Source: Halomonas sp. I5-271120 (GTDB lineage: Bacteria > Pseudomonadota > Gammaproteobacteria > Pseudomonadales > Halomonadaceae). From it: a DNA stretch of 64,000 nucleotides. Positions 40,278 through 48,739 of the stretch are shown piece after piece. A model generated the notes under the pieces. It did no database searches, was not told where the DNA came from, and saw only the letters and a program-made list of their open reading frames with translations. Location of the stretch: contig NZ_CP130701.1 of the NCBI RefSeq assembly GCF_030553075.1, positions 868,001-932,000 of the forward strand. The letters are read 5' to 3'. Made by a program: the position numbers and the translations under genes. Each line of letters opens with the position of its first letter. The stretch's first letter is position 1.

Positions 40278-41858
40278 ATGACACACAAGGATCGTGCCGC
40301 GGTTGCGGTGCCCGGGCGAGACCAGCTGTTGGCGGCGCGCCATGCATCGGCCTATCGCCAGCAGATGATGGCCTGCGTCGAACGCGTGCAGCACCGCCTG
40401 GAAAACGTCGCGCGCCCCTTCGATGGGGTTCGCCCGCAGGAGCTGGCGCCCACGTTCGCCGACATCGACCTGGATGAACACCTCGGCGCCCTGGAACCGA
40501 CTCTGGATGAGCTGGAGAGGGTCTATCTGGATCATGCCGTCTACTTTCATCACCCGCGCTACGTGGCGCACCTCAACTGCCCGCTGGTGATGCCGGGAGT
40601 GCTCGCCGAGGCGATCCTGGCGCCGATCAATTCCTCGCTGGACACCTTCGATCAGAGCGCCGGGGGCACCTTCATCGAACAGGCGCTGATCGACTGGACG
40701 GCCAAGCGGCTGGGGCTTGGCGAGCGCGCCGACGGCATCTTCACCAGCGGCGGCACCCAGTCGAACCTGATGGCGCTGATGCTGGCTCGGGATCACCACG
40801 GCGCCCGCCTGGATGACCATGGCGGCAACAAGCTTTGCGGGCTGCCCACGGATGCCAGCCGCTATCGCATCCTGGGCTCCGAGGTCAGCCACTTCAGCCT
40901 CAAGAAATCCGCCGCGATTCTGGGGCTTGGCTATCAGGCGGTGATGCCGGTGGCCTGCGACGAGGATTTCCGCATGAACCCGGCGGCGCTGTTTGCGCGT
41001 CTCGCCGAGTGTCGTGATCAAGGGCTGATTCCCATCGCCGTGGTGGCCACCGCCGGCACCACCGACTTCGGCAGCATTGACCCGCTGCCCCAAATCGGCA
41101 GGATCGCCCGCGCCCACGGTTGCTGGTTCCATGTCGATGCCGCCTACGGTGGTGGCCTGATCACCTCAAAGCGCCACGCCCATCGCCTGATCGGTACCGA
41201 GCTAGCCGACTCGGTGACCATCGATTACCACAAGACCTTCTTCCAGCCGGTCAGCTGCAGCGCCTTCCTGGTCAATGAGGCCGATCACCTGGGCCACGTC
41301 ACCCACTACGCCGACTACCTGAACCCGGAGCACCAGGCCCGTGCCGGCACGCCGGATCAGGTCAACAAAAGCCTGCAGACCACCCGGCGCTTCGATGCTC
41401 TCAAGCTGTGGCTGACCCTGCGCCTGATGGGGGCGGATGCCCTCGGCGAGCTGTTCGATCAAGTCATCGACCTGGCGCAGGCCGCCTATCGGCGCATGGC
41501 CGAGCGGGCAGAGTTCGAGGTGCTGCTCGACCCGCCGCTGAGCACGCTGGTGTTTCGCTATCGCCCGGATATTGCCGCGAACGAGCCCGCGCTGGACGAG
41601 GACACCCTGGAGGCCATGAACCGCCATATCCGCGCGGCGCTGTCCCGCGACGGTGAGGCGGTGGTCGCTGCCACCAAGGTCGCCGGGCGCCACTACCTGA
41701 AGTTCACGCTGCTCAATCCGGACACCCGGCTCGAGGACATCGAGGCGATTCTCGCCCGCATTTGCCACCACGGCGATGCCTGGTGTGCCCGGGAGCCAGG
41801 CGGCGCCGCACAGGTCGCGACGGCCTCAGCGCCAAAGGCCGCCCAGGCACTGCCCTAA
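40278..41858 (+). CDS. PLP-dependent decarboxylase for siderophore diamine (DesA-like)
   Basis: 526 residues of the group II decarboxylase family. PLP-site motifs include FHVDAAYGGG and the Schiff-base lysine in TIDYHKTFFQPVSC. In this operon it should make cadaverine from lysine (or putrescine from ornithine) as the backbone of a hydroxamate siderophore, like DesA or BibA. 2,4-diaminobutyrate decarboxylase is the alternative, but that route would also need a diaminobutyrate aminotransferase, which is absent. The ATG closest to the Fur-like site is chosen over a longer frame. The monooxygenase gene follows 90 bp later. Confidence 0.88.
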   Translation: MTHKDRAAVAVPGRDQLLAARHASAYRQQMMACVERVQHRLENVARPFDGVRPQELAPTFADIDLDEHLGALEPTLDELERVYLDHAVYFHHPRYVAHLNCPLVMPGVLAEAILAPINSSLDTFDQSAGGTFIEQALIDWTAKRLGLGERADGIFTSGGTQSNLMALMLARDHHGARLDDHGGNKLCGLPTDASRYRILGSEVSHFSLKKSAAILGLGYQAVMPVACDEDFRMNPAALFARLAECRDQGLIPIAVVATAGTTDFGSIDPLPQIGRIARAHGCWFHVDAAYGGGLITSKRHAHRLIGTELADSVTIDYHKTFFQPVSCSAFLVNEADHLGHVTHYADYLNPEHQARAGTPDQVNKSLQTTRRFDALKLWLTLRLMGADALGELFDQVIDLAQAAYRRMAERAEFEVLLDPPLSTLVFRYRPDIAANEPALDEDTLEAMNRHIRAALSRDGEAVVAATKVAGRHYLKFTLLNPDTRLEDIEAILARICHHGDAWCAREPGGAAQVATASAPKAAQALP

Positions 41859-41947
41859 TCGGCACGCCGGCACGGCACGCTATTCGCTTACTGACTCGCG
41901 TGCCCGGCCCATGGCCGTGGCGCGCCGATCCCCGATTCGAGAGCCCC

Positions 41948-43354
41948 ATGAACGACGATTCCTTGAACGACGATTCCATGAACGACAACCGCCAGCCCCT
42001 CGAGCCCCAGAACGCGCGGGTACATGACTTCATTGCCATCGGCCTTGGTCCCTTCAACCTGGGGCTGGCGTGCCTGACCGAGCCTCTCGAGGACCTCGAT
42101 GGCCTCTTCCTCGAGCGCCGCGGCGGCTTCGACTGGCACCCGGGCATGATGCTGGAAGACGCCCACCTGCAGACGCCCTTCCTCGCCGATCTGGTGACCC
42201 TGGCCGACCCGACCAGCCGCTTCAGCGTGCTCAACTATCTGAAGCAGACCGGCCGGCTTTATCCCTTCTATATTCGCGAGAACTTCTTCCTGCTGCGCCG
42301 CGAATACAACCAGTACTGCCAGTGGGCCGCCGCACAGCTCGACAGCATTCGCTTTCACTGCGAGGTCGAGCGGACGGAGTACGACGCGGCCGCCGGGCAC
42401 TATCGGCTTGACTGCCGCGACACCCGCAGCGGCCAGGCGATCACCCACCGTGCCAGACGCCTGGTGCTGGGCACCGGCCCGGTGCCCCATGTGCCGAGCT
42501 GCTGCGAGGCACTTTCGCCCGCCGCGGTGCACAGCGGCGACTACCTGAGCCGCAAGGCCGAGCTGCAGGCCGGCGGCAGCATCACCGTCGTCGGCAGCGG
42601 CCAGAGCGCGGCGGAGATCTATCACGACCTGCTCAAGGAAATCGATGCCCACGGCTATCGTCTCGACTGGCTGACCCGCTCGCCGCGGTTCTTCCCGCTG
42701 GAGTACGGCAAGCTGACCCTCGAGATGACGTCCCCCGAGTACATCGACTACTTCCATGCCCTGCCCGCGGCGACCCGCGACGCCCTGATGCAGGAGCAGA
42801 AGGGGCTCTACAAGGGCATCAACCTGGAGCTGATCAATTCCATCCACGAGACCCTCTATACCAAGAGCCTGGCCGGGCCTCCCGCCACCGGGCTGCTGAC
42901 CAACGCGCGCCTGGACGACGCCCGCCACGATGGCGAGCACTACCAACTGACCCTCACCCACACCGAGCAGCAGCGCCGCTTCAGCCACCGCACTCAGGGC
43001 CTGGTGCTGGCCACCGGCTATCGCTATCGGCTGCCTGACTTCCTCGCGCCCATCGCCGACCGCCTGGCCTTCGATGCGAAGGGCCGCTTCGCGGTGAGCC
43101 GCCGCTATGCCGTCGACCCGTCAGGTGACGAGATCTACGTGCAGAACGCCGAGCTGCACACCCATGGCCTGGCGAGCCCGGACCTGGGCATGGCCTGCTA
43201 CCGCAATGCCACGATCATCGCCGAGATGACCGGCCGCGAGCCTTACCCGATCGAGGAGCGCATCGCCTTTCAGCGCTTCGGGGTGCCGCTGGAAAGCCTC
43301 GAGCCCGCTGAGCTCAAGCACCCTGACCCGACGACACAACAGGCCCCGGCATAA
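41948..43354 (+). CDS. Diamine N-monooxygenase (SidA/IucD/DesB family)
   Basis: 468 residues. FAD site IAIGLGPFNLGLACL, NADPH site ITVVGSGQSAAEIYHDLL, and the C-terminal ATGYRYRLPDF are complete. It hydroxylates the terminal amine of cadaverine, putrescine, lysine or ornithine to the N-hydroxy form needed for hydroxamates; the DesA-like gene upstream favours a free diamine. The first residues come from a duplicated 15-bp unit (MNDDS LNDDS), so ATG 41978 is also possible as start. It is the second gene of the siderophore operon. Confidence 0.92.
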   Translation: MNDDSLNDDSMNDNRQPLEPQNARVHDFIAIGLGPFNLGLACLTEPLEDLDGLFLERRGGFDWHPGMMLEDAHLQTPFLADLVTLADPTSRFSVLNYLKQTGRLYPFYIRENFFLLRREYNQYCQWAAAQLDSIRFHCEVERTEYDAAAGHYRLDCRDTRSGQAITHRARRLVLGTGPVPHVPSCCEALSPAAVHSGDYLSRKAELQAGGSITVVGSGQSAAEIYHDLLKEIDAHGYRLDWLTRSPRFFPLEYGKLTLEMTSPEYIDYFHALPAATRDALMQEQKGLYKGINLELINSIHETLYTKSLAGPPATGLLTNARLDDARHDGEHYQLTLTHTEQQRRFSHRTQGLVLATGYRYRLPDFLAPIADRLAFDAKGRFAVSRRYAVDPSGDEIYVQNAELHTHGLASPDLGMACYRNATIIAEMTGREPYPIEERIAFQRFGVPLESLEPAELKHPDPTTQQAPA

Positions 43355-43477
43355 ACACCTGTCGCTTATGGGTGTGGGCCTTTTATTGCCCGCCCCACCG
43401 GCCCTCATCGGCCATTGCAGCCCTAACCGGCTTTTCTATCGCTGCTGCTTCTCGTACCACAAGGACACGACACCCCA

Positions 43478-46048
43478 ATGGACGCCACCACCTCACACCC
43501 GCTCTGCGCCGCCGCCACCACTAACCAAGCCACCACCACTAACAAAGCCACCAACACTACCCAAGCTATCGCCGCGCTAAAGGCCCTGGCCCCAGGCTTC
43601 CGCCGCCATGTTCAGACGCTCGGTGACTTTCGCCTGCGACCGCTGGACCCAACTGCCGACCTGCCCTGGGTGCAGGCCTGGGTCAGCCAGCCCCGGGCGC
43701 GCTTCTGGGGCATGCAGGATCAAGGCCCACAGCAGACCGAGGCCTTCTACGCCGAGATGCAGGCAAGCAACCACGCCAGCGCCTTTCTCGGCCTGTTCGA
43801 GGGCGAGCCTGCCTTCCTGGTCGAGGTCTACGACCCGGCGCATGACCCGCTAGGCGAGCACTACCCGGTCGCAGAGGGCGATGTCGGCATGCACTTTCTC
43901 GTCGCCCCCACCGACACCCCGCGCGCCGGTTTCAGCACCGCGGTGATCGAGACCATCATGGCCTTCCTGTTCGAGGCAGAGTCCACGCGCCGTGTGGTGG
44001 TGGAACCCGATGTCGAGAATGCCAATATCCACCCGCTGAATCGCCGCGTGGGGGTCGAGTACCAGAGCGAGATATTCCTTGCCGACAAGACCGCGCGGCT
44101 GGGCTTCTGCACCCGAGAAGGCTTCGCCGCGGCCCTGGTTAACACCTCGCCGCGCCAGGCGCGGGCGCTCTCCGGCCATCCTGAACGGGCCGCCGACCAC
44201 CTGACGCCTGCGCGCTGGGCCATCGCCAACCGCTGGCTGGTGCGCAAGGCGATCGCCGAGTTCAGCCACGAGCAGCTGCTCGCGCCGATTCCCCAGACCG
44301 CGGCCACGGATGAGCGCGGCGCGGCGGGCTATGTGCTCACGGCTCCTGAAGGCGACAGCGTCTATCGCTTCACGGCCCGGCGCCTGGCGCTGGATCACTG
44401 GGCGATCGATCCTGACACCCTGACCCGCGAGGCCCATGGCCGCCAGGCACCGCTGGACGCCGCGCAGTTCATCCTCGAGTTCGCCACTGTGCTGGGGCTT
44501 GGCGAGGCCATGCTGCCGCTGTATCTCGAGGAGCTCGCCAGCACCCTTTCCGCCTTCGCCTTCAAGCTCGACCCCGCCCGCCCCGATGCGAAGGCGCTGG
44601 CCCAGGCCGACTTCCAGACCCTGGAAGCGGCGATGAACGAGGGCCACCCGGTATTCGTCGCTAACAGCGGTCGCCAGGGCTTCGATGCCATCGATCACCG
44701 GGCCTACGCACCCGAGGCGGGGGCCCCGGCGCAGCTTATCTGGCTCGCCGTGGCGCGGGAGCGGGCCTGCTTCACGAGCCTGCCGACGCTGTCCTATGGC
44801 AGCCTGCTCGAGGAGGAGCTCGGCGCCGGTCAGGTAGCCGAGTTCCACCGCCGCCTGAGCGCGCGGGGTCTCGATCCCGAAGCCTACCTGCTGATGCCGG
44901 CGCATCCCTGGCAGTGGTTTCACAAGCTCGCCACCGGCTTCGCGGCCGACGTGGCCGAACGGCGCATCGTCTGCCTCGGCTATGGCGCGGACCGCTACCA
45001 GGCGCAGCAGTCGATCCGCACCTGGTTCAATCAGAGCCGCCCGGAGCGGCGCTACGTCAAGACGGCGCTGTCGATCATCAACATGGGCTTCATGCGCGGG
45101 CTGTCGCCGCACTACATGCAGAGCACACCGGCCATCAACGCCTGGCTCAAGGACCTGGTCGATGATGATCCCTACCTCGGGGCCTGTGGCTTCGATGTGC
45201 TGCGCGAGGAGGCCGCCATCGGCTACCGCCGCGATGACCTGGAGGCCGCCTTCGACAAACACAGCGCCCACAAGAAGATGCTCGCCTGCCTGTGGCGCGA
45301 AAGCCCGGTGACACGCCTCGCGACCGGCCAGCGCCTGACCACCATGGCCGCTCTGCTGCATGTCGATGCCAAGGGCCAGGCGCTGCTGCCCGAGCTGATC
45401 GCGGGGTCAGGCCTTTCTGCCGAGGCTTGGCTGGATCGCTATCTGAACGCCTACTTCAAGCCGCTGCTGCACGCCTTCTTCGCCCATGACCTGGTGTTCA
45501 TGCCCCATGGCGAAAACCTGATCCTGATCCTCGAGGACCAGGCACCGGTGGGCGCGCTGATGAAGGACATCGCCGAGGAGATCGCGGTGATGGACCCGGC
45601 GGCCAGGGAATGGCTGCCCGACGACGTGAAGCGCATCGCGGTCGAGGTGCCCGAGCCCCTCAAGGTGCTGTCGATCTTCACCGACGTCTTCGACTGCCTG
45701 CTGCGCTTCATGGCGGCGATTCTCGATGACGCCGGCACCCTCACCGAGCAGCGCTTCTGGGCCCGGGTCGCCGCCGCGGTGCTCGACTATCAGCGCCAGC
45801 ACCCGCAGTTCAGTGACAAGTTCGCCCGCCATGATCTCTTCGCGCCGCGCTTTCGCCGCTCCTGTCTTAACCGGCTGCAGCTGAGAAATCATCAGCAGAT
45901 GGTCGACCTGGCCGACCCGGCGGGGGCGCTGCAGTTTTCAGGCGAGCTCGACAACCCCATCGCCGCTTTCGCTCCCGAGCACCGGGCTCAGGCGCAGCCC
46001 CAGACTCAGATGCGGGCTCATGCCGACCACGATGAGGCCAGCGCATGA
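43478..46048 (+). CDS. Acyltransferase-NIS synthetase fusion (DesC-DesD / BibC-like)
   Basis: 856 residues in two enzymes. Residues 40-215 form a GNAT-type acyltransferase (FRRHVQTLGDFRLRPLDP, RRVVVEPDVENANIHPLN) that would acylate the N-hydroxy-diamine with succinyl- or acetyl-CoA. Residues 250-840 are an IucA/IucC NIS synthetase with MPAHPWQWFHKL, KTALSIINMGFMRGLSPHYM and the ATP-site HGENLILILED. It should condense and macrocyclise the monomers, as in the bisucaberin enzyme BibC, which has the same fusion. The Thr-rich first 38 residues look like repetitive filler. Its end overlaps the sigma-factor start. Confidence 0.9.
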   Translation: MDATTSHPLCAAATTNQATTTNKATNTTQAIAALKALAPGFRRHVQTLGDFRLRPLDPTADLPWVQAWVSQPRARFWGMQDQGPQQTEAFYAEMQASNHASAFLGLFEGEPAFLVEVYDPAHDPLGEHYPVAEGDVGMHFLVAPTDTPRAGFSTAVIETIMAFLFEAESTRRVVVEPDVENANIHPLNRRVGVEYQSEIFLADKTARLGFCTREGFAAALVNTSPRQARALSGHPERAADHLTPARWAIANRWLVRKAIAEFSHEQLLAPIPQTAATDERGAAGYVLTAPEGDSVYRFTARRLALDHWAIDPDTLTREAHGRQAPLDAAQFILEFATVLGLGEAMLPLYLEELASTLSAFAFKLDPARPDAKALAQADFQTLEAAMNEGHPVFVANSGRQGFDAIDHRAYAPEAGAPAQLIWLAVARERACFTSLPTLSYGSLLEEELGAGQVAEFHRRLSARGLDPEAYLLMPAHPWQWFHKLATGFAADVAERRIVCLGYGADRYQAQQSIRTWFNQSRPERRYVKTALSIINMGFMRGLSPHYMQSTPAINAWLKDLVDDDPYLGACGFDVLREEAAIGYRRDDLEAAFDKHSAHKKMLACLWRESPVTRLATGQRLTTMAALLHVDAKGQALLPELIAGSGLSAEAWLDRYLNAYFKPLLHAFFAHDLVFMPHGENLILILEDQAPVGALMKDIAEEIAVMDPAAREWLPDDVKRIAVEVPEPLKVLSIFTDVFDCLLRFMAAILDDAGTLTEQRFWARVAAAVLDYQRQHPQFSDKFARHDLFAPRFRRSCLNRLQLRNHQQMVDLADPAGALQFSGELDNPIAAFAPEHRAQAQPQTQMRAHADHDEASA

Positions 46049-46689
46049 GCGCGGCCGCCTCTCCTCACCCGCTGCCCGTCACTCGACTCCCCGCGGCCAG
46101 GCCGCGGGGATGGGTCGCCGTGTCTGCGTCCACTCGCTCGCCCAGGCTGTCACCGTCCGCCGAGCTCACACCGACACCTGAGCCCTTAAGCGACCACCAG
46201 CTGGAGGCGCTCTATCGGCGTCATGCCGGGGCCCTGCGTCAGTACATGGCCCGTCGGCTCGACGATGCCGGTCATGCCGAAGACCTGTGCCAGGACCTGT
46301 ATCTGCGGCTGCGAGAAGCCCCACCCGATGCGGGGCTTCGCGACCCCCGTGCCTATCTGTTCCGCATGGCCAGGCACCGGCTGATCGATCACTGGCGGCG
46401 CCAGAGCAAGGCCCCCGAGTGCTGCGTCCTGGAACCCGACGACCCGGTGCTGGCCGGTCCTCACGCCTGCCCCGAGCATTCGGGTCATCGTGCCGGCTAC
46501 ATCAGGGAGCTCGACGAGATCATGGCCCGCTTACCCGAACATGAGCGACTGGCGCTGGCCTGGCATCGGCTGGAAGGCCTGACGCAGGCCGAGATCGGCC
46601 GTCGGCTGGGCGTTTCCGAACGCATGGCCGGCCGCTACATCGCCAAGGCCCTGACCCGCTGCAAGGAACTGATGCTCAGCCGCATTTGA
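46045..46689 (+). CDS. FecI-type ECF sigma factor
   Basis: 214 residues with a disordered Ser/Pro-rich N-terminus of about 50. Region 2 (ALYRRHAGALRQYMARRLDD, AEDLCQDLYLRLRE) and region 4 (WHRLEGLTQAEIGRRLGVSE) are those of iron-starvation sigma factors. The ATG overlaps the synthetase TGA (ATGA), so it is co-translated with siderophore synthesis. Unusually, no FecR-type anti-sigma gene follows; the next gene is fhuF. It may activate receptor or fhuF genes without transmembrane signalling, or its FecR is encoded elsewhere. Confidence 0.9.
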   Translation: MSAAASPHPLPVTRLPAARPRGWVAVSASTRSPRLSPSAELTPTPEPLSDHQLEALYRRHAGALRQYMARRLDDAGHAEDLCQDLYLRLREAPPDAGLRDPRAYLFRMARHRLIDHWRRQSKAPECCVLEPDDPVLAGPHACPEHSGHRAGYIRELDEIMARLPEHERLALAWHRLEGLTQAEIGRRLGVSERMAGRYIAKALTRCKELMLSRI

Positions 46690-46706
46690 TAATGATTTTC
46701 GTTTAA
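46688..46706 (+). promoter_or_regulatory. Fur-box-like site before fhuF
   Basis: GATAATGATTTTCGTTTAA overlaps the last codon of the sigma-factor gene. Its GATAATGAT core is a perfect half of the consensus Fur box. It lies about 45 bp before the FhuF start, so fhuF and the AraC gene should be iron-repressed independently of the biosynthesis operon. Confidence 0.65.
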
Positions 46707-46751
46707 TCTAGTATTTCCCGAATCGCTGGCCCCGCTGATGAGACGACCACC

Positions 46752-47504
46752 ATGCCCCTGCTGCTCGATGCGCTCTACACTGGTCCAATGGAGGGCCTGA
46801 CGCCGCCCAAGGTCGGGCCGATACAAGCCCCGGCGCTGCCGATGCGTGACCTGCTGACGCCCGAGCGATTCGAGGCCGAGCTTGTGCGCTTCAGGGCAGG
46901 CTATGGCTATCAGTCGGAGCAAGGGGATCGCCGCGCCCTGGTGTCACTTTGGTCGAAATGGCACTTCGGGGCCCTGCTCGCCCCCTACCTGGCCGCCAAC
47001 CTGCTGCTCGAGCGGGACCTGCCGATGGGCCTCGATGAGATGGGGGTATGGCTAACGGCCGAGGGGCGCACCGAGCGCCTGCAGCTTGCCCACGCCGGTC
47101 GCCCACTGACCTCACTGGATGGCTTCACGCGCTTCTCGACCCTGATCGATGATCACCTGACACCGCTGATTGGTCGGCTGGCGGCCTTGTCCGGGGCCTC
47201 TGCGAAGGTCTTCTGGAGCAATGCCGGCAACACCTTGGAATACTTCCTGAATGCAGTGGAAGCGCATCCAATGGCGACCCCAGGCATCGCCGAGGAAGGC
47301 CACCGCCTGCTTGCCAGCCGCACCACCGCCAACGGCCGGCGCAACCCGCTGTACCAGCCGGTACGCTACTTCCAGCCTGAGTGCCAAGGCGAGGCGGACG
47401 CTTCTGCCACCCAACGCGTGCGCCGGCTTTGCTGCCTGCGCTACTTGCTGCCCGAGCTTGGCTACTGCGGCAACTGCCCGTTATCGAACAGGGCAACCGG
47501 TTAG
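46752..47504 (+). CDS. fhuF: FhuF siderophore-iron reductase
   Basis: 250 residues, cytoplasmic. The C-terminal CC-x10-C-x2-C cluster (RRLCCLRYLLPELGYCGNCP) is the unusual [2Fe-2S] ligand set of FhuF. The protein reduces hydroxamate-bound iron(III) after import so that iron(II) is released. N-terminal WSKWHFGALLAPYLAANLL also fits. The AraC regulator follows 4 bp downstream. Presence of FhuF supports a hydroxamate, not catecholate, siderophore. Confidence 0.9.
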   Translation: MPLLLDALYTGPMEGLTPPKVGPIQAPALPMRDLLTPERFEAELVRFRAGYGYQSEQGDRRALVSLWSKWHFGALLAPYLAANLLLERDLPMGLDEMGVWLTAEGRTERLQLAHAGRPLTSLDGFTRFSTLIDDHLTPLIGRLAALSGASAKVFWSNAGNTLEYFLNAVEAHPMATPGIAEEGHRLLASRTTANGRRNPLYQPVRYFQPECQGEADASATQRVRRLCCLRYLLPELGYCGNCPLSNRATG

Positions 47505-47508
47505 CCAC

Positions 47509-48507
47509 ATGGCCACCACCATCAGCGCAACGCTGCCACGCCAGCTCTCGGCCGGCGATCTTGAACGGCTCGGCGCCCGCTGCGGCATCGCCTACCGCTT
47601 CCCCGCCCTTGCCGATCACGCACAGGCCGCCCAGACGCCGATCCTGCGCGGTCGCGTCGATGAGCTTGAGCTGCGCCGTGGCATCTTCCTGACCCGCTCG
47701 GACCTGACGGTGCTCGAGCCCTACGCCTCCAGCTCACTGGCCGCCGCGCCGCTGTTCATCACGGTGATACTGGAAGGCAAGGTCCGCCTGCGCCTGGGCG
47801 AGGAGAGCCTGTGGCTGTCGCCGGGCCAAGCCCTGTGCTCGCGTTTCGATGATCGCCAGGCGCTGGAGGCCAGGCAGGAAGCCGGCCAGCGCCTGCGCAC
47901 CTTGAACCTGGCCTTTCGGACCGATGCCCTCGCCGCGCTCACCTACCAGTACCCCACGCTCAAGGCCCTGGAAGACGGCCCACCCGCCCTGCGTCGGCAA
48001 ACACTGCCGGCGCACCTGCTTGGCGCCCTTGAGGAAGCGCTGGCGTTAGACGGCGACAGCGGCGACCTGCGACTGCTGCTCGATGCGCTGATGCTGCAGC
48101 TACTGGCCCGGATGCTGATGAACATGAATGAGGCGACATCTAGCGACACGTATCACCATTCCACCGCCGCGATTCCCAGCCTTTCAAACGGCGAACGCGA
48201 ACGCCTCGAACGAGTGCGTCAGGCCCTCGATACGCATCCCGAAGCTGACCACCGGCTGGCCGACCTGGCCCGCCTGGCGGCGATGAGCCAAAGCAGCCTG
48301 CGCGCCAAGTTCACCGCCGCCCATGGCCAGTCGGTGTTCGCCTATCTGCGCGGGCGCCGTTTGGAAAAAGCCGCCGAGCTGCTCAGGCAGGGCCTGGACG
48401 TTCAGCAGACGGCCCACGCCGTGGGCTATGGCCATGCCAGCAACTTCACTACCGCCTTCCGCCGCCACTTCGGCATGAGTCCTCGCGCGTATCGCAACGC
48501 CGCCTGA
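47509..48507 (+). CDS. AraC-family regulator (PchR/AlcR-like)
   Basis: 332 residues. The C-terminal two-HTH unit is clear: LARLAAMSQSSLRAKFTAAH and HAVGYGHASNFTTAFRRHFG, ending MSPRAYR. The N-terminal 210 residues would bind the ligand, as in PchR or AlcR, which activate siderophore receptor genes when the ferric siderophore enters the cell. It lies between fhuF (4 bp upstream) and the receptor gene. The 21-bp-periodic array at 48575-48679 could be its binding region. The start ATG lacks a strong ribosome site, suggesting coupling to fhuF. Confidence 0.88.
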   Translation: MATTISATLPRQLSAGDLERLGARCGIAYRFPALADHAQAAQTPILRGRVDELELRRGIFLTRSDLTVLEPYASSSLAAAPLFITVILEGKVRLRLGEESLWLSPGQALCSRFDDRQALEARQEAGQRLRTLNLAFRTDALAALTYQYPTLKALEDGPPALRRQTLPAHLLGALEEALALDGDSGDLRLLLDALMLQLLARMLMNMNEATSSDTYHHSTAAIPSLSNGERERLERVRQALDTHPEADHRLADLARLAAMSQSSLRAKFTAAHGQSVFAYLRGRRLEKAAELLRQGLDVQQTAHAVGYGHASNFTTAFRRHFGMSPRAYRNAA

Positions 48508-48574
48508 TCCCATCTTTCACAAGCCGCCTGACCCGTTATCCAAAAAGCCACCTGAGACAAGCCTTTGTAACGCA

Positions 48575-48679
48575 GGTTCATCGCTTGGGCGCTTTGCAAA
48601 GGCGTCCTGGCGCTTTTCACAACTGTTCTGTCATTGGGCAAAGCCGTGCTGGCGTTGCGCATACATTCGCCGGGCATTT
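48575..48679. repeat. Array of five degenerate 21-bp repeats before the receptor gene
   Basis: Units start at 48575, 48596, 48617, 48638 and 48659. Columns g1, c2, a3, a5, g9, c12, g14, g15, c16 and t19 are shared by at least four of the five units, and g14 and t19 by all. Clearest units: GCAAAGGCGTCCTGGCG and GCAAAGCCGTGCTGGCG. A weaker 24-bp periodicity (GCCGCCTGA at 48499, 48523; GCCACCTGA at 48547) precedes it. The 21-bp spacing is two helical turns, as for side-by-side regulator sites, but decay of a simple tandem repeat is also possible. Confidence 0.6.
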
Positions 48680-48701
48680 AAATGGAATAATTCTCATTAC
48701 C
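48680..48701 (+). promoter_or_regulatory. Fur-box-like site before the first TonB-dependent receptor
   Basis: AATGGAATAATTCTCATTAC, about 40 bp before the receptor ATG, shows the ATAAT/ATTCTCATT arrangement of Fur boxes within an AT-rich island. It follows directly after the 21-bp repeat array, so Fur repression and AraC activation could meet here. Confidence 0.6.
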
Positions 48702-48739
48702 GAAAGAGAGTTGATCTCCTATCCAAGGAAAGACTGCCC

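Noticed and set aside
43850..45361. 503-codon minus-strand frame opposite the siderophore synthetase
   Set aside because: Antisense shadow; the plus strand encodes a complete two-domain enzyme with all motifs.
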